A stretch of DNA of 17,826 nucleotides, from assembly GCA_031969915.1 (NCBI GenBank), contig DALYJJ010000125.1:1-17826 (forward strand). The letters are read 5' to 3'. The translations under genes and the position numbers were made by a program. A model generated the notes under the pieces. The model saw only the letters and a list, made by a program, of their open reading frames with translations, was not told where the DNA came from and did not search any database. Position 1 is the first letter of the stretch. Every line of letters begins with the position of its first letter. Below are positions 15,289 through 17,826 of the stretch, piece by piece. This DNA is from DALYJJ01 sp031969915. Lineage in GTDB: Bacteria > Acidobacteriota > Terriglobia > Bryobacterales > Bryobacteraceae.

Positions 15289-16907
15289 ACCGGATAGACC
15301 ACGAATCGCCCGTTCTCAAAGGCCGGCGCCACCCCGTTGAGCCGGTTCTTTGCGCTCAGCACCACGTAGCCGACGCCCGCCTGACGGCATAGTTCGAACT
15401 CCGGCCCCACAAACCGCGCGGGCACAAAGCGCTGCCATCGCCGCCACCATTCGTCGGCGAATTCCTTAAGCAGGTTCACCTGGCCGCCGCCCTTCCAGTC
15501 AACGTACAGCGACCGCAGCGACCGGGCCCGGAAAACGCCCGGCTCCAGACTCCGTCCAGCGTCGGGAAACAGGAAGACCGCGTCGCGCGGCGTCGACGAT
15601 CGCGCCCACGCGGCGAGTTCATCGAGAGGCTGCGAATGCAGCGCCGGGTAGTTCTTCACCTCGCCGATCGCGGGGATCAGTGCGAAGGGCGCCGCCAGGG
15701 CCAGGACCCACACCGCCGCGTTCTTCTCCCAGCGCGCCGCCGCCACGGCCAGCACTGCGCAGCCCGCCACCAGCGCGGTGCGCTTCCACGCCAGGGGATC
15801 GGCCAGACCCGGCACGAGCGCGCGTAGCACGAGAGTGTGAACGGGAAGAGCGAATACCGGGATCGACCAGGCGAGCGCTTCGAGCCAACGCCGGTTCCGC
15901 GCCGCCCGCAGCGCCGCGATCCCTCCCAGCGTTTGGGCGATCACGACCAGGAACAGTACCGCCCGCGCCGGCTGGAACTGCGGCATCATGATCCACTTCA
16001 TCCGCTCCAATACGACGTAGGAGACGGGCATCATGAGCACGCTCCACACCGGCATTACGATCAGAAACAGCCGGAGTTCCTCGGGCATCAGCCGGCGGAG
16101 CCGCCACCATCCGGCCACCGCGACGGCGAACAGGAGCACGTACTGCGCAATCCATTCGGCCGCCCAAAGTGAGATCCAGTTGTAGGAGGCGCGCATGCGC
16201 TGCAGCGATTCGAGCGCCGGGTCGATCACGCCGAAGAATACTTGCTTCTCCGAGAGCCCCGGCTGCTGGAGCGCCAGCGCGAACAGGAGCGCGGCCGCCG
16301 CCACCACCGGCCAGAGCATCCGCCACTGGCGATGCAGCAGCACGAACACACCCAGCGCCGCCAGGAACGGAAACGCCGTGGGCGGGTGATAGAGGAGCGC
16401 CACGCAGGCAGTGATCTCCGCGGCCAGCCAGTGCTCGTGGGCGATCAGCCCCAAGGCCAGCAACAGGAGTGGCACGGCGAAGCCGCGCGGCACGGGCTCA
16501 TACTCGACGGTGAGCACGGCCGGACCGGCCACCGTCGCGCCGAGGTGCACGGCCGCGGCCACCAGCAGAGCCAGACGGAGGGAAAGCCCCAGCCGCAAGG
16601 CCACCAAAACGACACCCAGAACGCCCGCCGCGCGACAGGCGATCTGTTGGGCCTTCAGCGCGTACTCGATGGAGCCGCCGAAGAGGCCCGCCAGCAGGAG
16701 CGTCGCCTCGTCGTAAATGGTGTAGGTGACGTGCGGCCGCGTCGCTACGGGGTCCGCGGCATACAAAGAAGGATCGCGCAGGCGTTCGAGGATCGGCACA
16801 TAGATCTGTGTGTCCTGCTGCAGATAGGTGTGGCCCGGAAAGTAGAAAAAGCCCGCCAGAGTGATGGCCAGGATCACCGCCGCGGCGAACCACCGTCCCC
16901 CATTCAC
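15276..16907 (-). CDS. Polytopic membrane protein, GT-C glycosyltransferase-like
   Basis: This roughly 543-residue protein has about a dozen hydrophobic helices. After the first (about 6-22) comes a loop with QQDTQIYVPIL, containing D32, and later IYDEATLL; acidic residues in the first extracytoplasmic loop are typical of GT-C lipid-sugar transferases. A soluble C-terminal domain (about 417-543) contains STPRDAVFLFPD and RSLYVDWKGGGQ, seen in uncharacterised bacterial membrane proteins with this fold. The substrate is unknown. I chose GTG 16907 because it overlaps the upstream TGA as GTGA and places the first helix near the N-terminus; GTG 16943 would add 12 polar residues. It is the last gene of the minus-strand unit after the TPR gene. 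Confidence 0.7.
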   Translation of the reverse strand: MNGGRWFAAAVILAITLAGFFYFPGHTYLQQDTQIYVPILERLRDPSLYAADPVATRPHVTYTIYDEATLLLAGLFGGSIEYALKAQQIACRAAGVLGVVLVALRLGLSLRLALLVAAAVHLGATVAGPAVLTVEYEPVPRGFAVPLLLLALGLIAHEHWLAAEITACVALLYHPPTAFPFLAALGVFVLLHRQWRMLWPVVAAAALLFALALQQPGLSEKQVFFGVIDPALESLQRMRASYNWISLWAAEWIAQYVLLFAVAVAGWWRLRRLMPEELRLFLIVMPVWSVLMMPVSYVVLERMKWIMMPQFQPARAVLFLVVIAQTLGGIAALRAARNRRWLEALAWSIPVFALPVHTLVLRALVPGLADPLAWKRTALVAGCAVLAVAAARWEKNAAVWVLALAAPFALIPAIGEVKNYPALHSQPLDELAAWARSSTPRDAVFLFPDAGRSLEPGVFRARSLRSLYVDWKGGGQVNLLKEFADEWWRRWQRFVPARFVGPEFELCRQAGVGYVVLSAKNRLNGVAPAFENGRFVVYPVPRP

Positions 16908-17587
16908 TGCGCGGGTGTCTTGTCCAACTGCTCTTTCGCCCACACCCGGTTCGGGTTGAGTTGGATCGCTTTCTGAAACGCCTTCCGCGCTTCCGCGTTC
17001 TGATTTGCTTTGCGCAGCCCCAACCCCAGCCAGAGCCAGCCCTCCGCCGAGCGGCCGTCGAGTTCGATCGCCTTCCGGAAGTCGCGAATCGCCGGCTCCA
17101 CGCCCCCTCCGAACGCCGGCGGCAAGTAGTAATTGCCCACGCCCCGGCTGACGTACGCCTTGGCCGACTTCGGATCCAGTTCCAACGCCTTGCTGATCTC
17201 ATCCAACGCACAGCGCCCGTACTTCATGCCCGCCAGCACGTTGGCCGGAATCACCTGACCGCACAAGGTTCCCAGTATGCGGTGATGCTCAGCGACGTTC
17301 GGCTTCAACTCGACAGCCCGCTGCGCGGCTTTGATTCCCGCTTCGGCGGCATTCCTGGCGCCGTCCTTGTCACGCAGTTCCTGCGCCACTTCCGCGACGT
17401 ACGATTGGGCCACTGCAATGCGGTACTGCGCCGCCGCGTCATCGGCGGACGCGCCGTCGGCCGCCTTCGCGGCAAGCTTTTCGAGCGCGGCGCGGTCCTG
17501 TCGATCGCGGGCTCGGTCGAGTTCGGCGGTCATGCCCGCGGCCGGGCCGTTCGCCAGCAGGAACAGGATGAGAAAGCCCGATATCAT
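16904..17587 (-). CDS. Secreted TPR repeat protein
   Basis: The 227-residue protein has an N-terminal hydrophobic signal segment (MISGFLILFLLANGPAAG) and charged helices. TPR-like repeats follow in the C-terminal half, for example AQRAVELKPNVAEHHRILG, ISKALELDPKSAKAYVSRG, FRKAIELDGRSAEGWLWLG and FQKAIQLNPNRVWAKEQL. The central segment ILGTLCGQVIPANVLAGMKYGR interrupts the array. I chose the ATG at 17587 because GGTGGG lies just upstream and the signal peptide begins there; an upstream GTG at 17611 would add 8 residues. It lies 32 nt after an MFS gene and overlaps the GT-C-like gene by GTGA. It probably binds proteins in the periplasm; the partner is unknown. Confidence 0.82.
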   Translation of the reverse strand: MISGFLILFLLANGPAAGMTAELDRARDRQDRAALEKLAAKAADGASADDAAAQYRIAVAQSYVAEVAQELRDKDGARNAAEAGIKAAQRAVELKPNVAEHHRILGTLCGQVIPANVLAGMKYGRCALDEISKALELDPKSAKAYVSRGVGNYYLPPAFGGGVEPAIRDFRKAIELDGRSAEGWLWLGLGLRKANQNAEARKAFQKAIQLNPNRVWAKEQLDKTPAQ

Positions 17588-17619
17588 GAACCCACCATTG
17601 TATCGGGCCACGGCCGGAG

Positions 17620-17826
17620 CTAGAGCGTCGCCACGCGGCGATGCACCACCAGGTACCAGAGCCCGAGAATCGTCAACAGGACTCCATTCACCACCAGCAC
17701 CGGCGGCGCGCTGAACTCCGCGATGAACCGCCCGGCCACAAGGTTGCCGATGGGCATGCCGCCGCGGAAGGCCACGTTATACACGCTCATCACGCGGCCG
17801 CGCATCGCGTCCGGCGTCACCAGTTG
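17620..17826 (-). CDS. MFS transporter, C-terminal fragment (5' end beyond window)
   Basis: The visible 68 residues are open to the right window edge. They begin QLMTPDAMRGRVMSVYNVAFRG, matching the conserved loop (P-D-x-x-RGRVMS) between helices in MFS_3/EntS-type exporters, then G-rich and hydrophobic helices (IGNLVAGRF; VVNGVLLTILGLWYLVV). It ends in a short basic tail. MFS_3 members export siderophores or drugs by proton antiport; the substrate cannot be told from this fragment. It is the first visible gene of a minus-strand unit with the TPR and GT-C-like genes. Confidence 0.8.
   Translation of the reverse strand, partial: QLVTPDAMRGRVMSVYNVAFRGGMPIGNLVAGRFIAEFSAPPVLVVNGVLLTILGLWYLVVHRRVATL

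Noticed and set aside
16242..16976. Plus-strand open frame of 244 codons opposite the membrane protein
   Set aside because: Q/R/H-rich product with no motif, mirroring the hydrophobic codons of the real gene.
17597..17602. Minus-strand TACAAT as a -10 for the TPR gene
   Set aside because: No -35 at a suitable distance, and the implied transcript would have almost no leader; the gene is probably read from the MFS gene.
1..17826. CRISPR arrays, insertion sequences, tRNA genes, defence islands
   Set aside because: No direct-repeat array, transposase motif, terminal inverted repeat pair, tRNA-like cloverleaf or recognisable defence domain was seen on either strand.

Overview
This is a GC-rich, densely coding bacterial chromosome segment. 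It holds 15 protein genes and no rRNA, tRNA, CRISPR array, insertion sequence or phage gene that I can see. The gene set suggests an Acidobacteriota (Bryobacter/Solibacter-like) Gram-negative: Tat-exported enzymes, secreted TPR proteins with C-termini typical of that phylum, a TonB-dependent receptor with a carboxypeptidase-regulatory N-terminal domain, a paired M16 peptidase, DUF507 and a coiled-coil zinc-ribbon protein. That assignment is inferred from gene content; there is no marker gene in the window.

Layout. (i) 1-3771, plus strand: a tight operon of a NagA-like amidohydrolase (5' end cut off by the window), an unusual long ROK-family sugar-kinase-like protein and a Tat-exported amidase-signature enzyme, joined by a 15-nt gap and then an ATGA overlap. 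(ii) 3747-4851, minus strand: a coiled-coil/zinc-ribbon protein followed by a small gamma-glutamylcyclotransferase-fold protein. (iii) 4991-7343, plus strand: a secreted TPR protein overlapping a TPR lipoprotein, behind a recognisable promoter. (iv) 12456-7377, minus strand: a ZnuD-like TonB-dependent receptor followed by a full-length periplasmic M16 zinc peptidase. This receptor-protease pair recalls the Fus (ferredoxin uptake) arrangement. (v) 12457-12693: the main regulatory region, with a dyad over the receptor's ribosome binding site, phased GAACGG repeats and an extended -10 promoter. (vi) 12694-15271, plus strand: YjbQ/UPF0047, DUF2203, DUF507 and a ribokinase-family kinase. (vii) 17826-15276, minus strand: the C-terminus of an MFS transporter, a secreted TPR protein and a polytopic GT-C-like membrane protein.

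How they may work together. Block (i) looks like amino-sugar or cell-wall-fragment catabolism, but both sugar enzymes have non-canonical active-site residues, so the true substrate may differ. Block (iv) looks like metal (probably zinc) acquisition with an accompanying periplasmic protease. The remaining blocks are housekeeping or unknown-function families. I found no defence system or mobile element. The best candidates for new biology are the receptor-M16 pair with its possible RNA/DNA dyad switch, the NagA/ROK/amidase operon, and the internally duplicated DUF507 protein.
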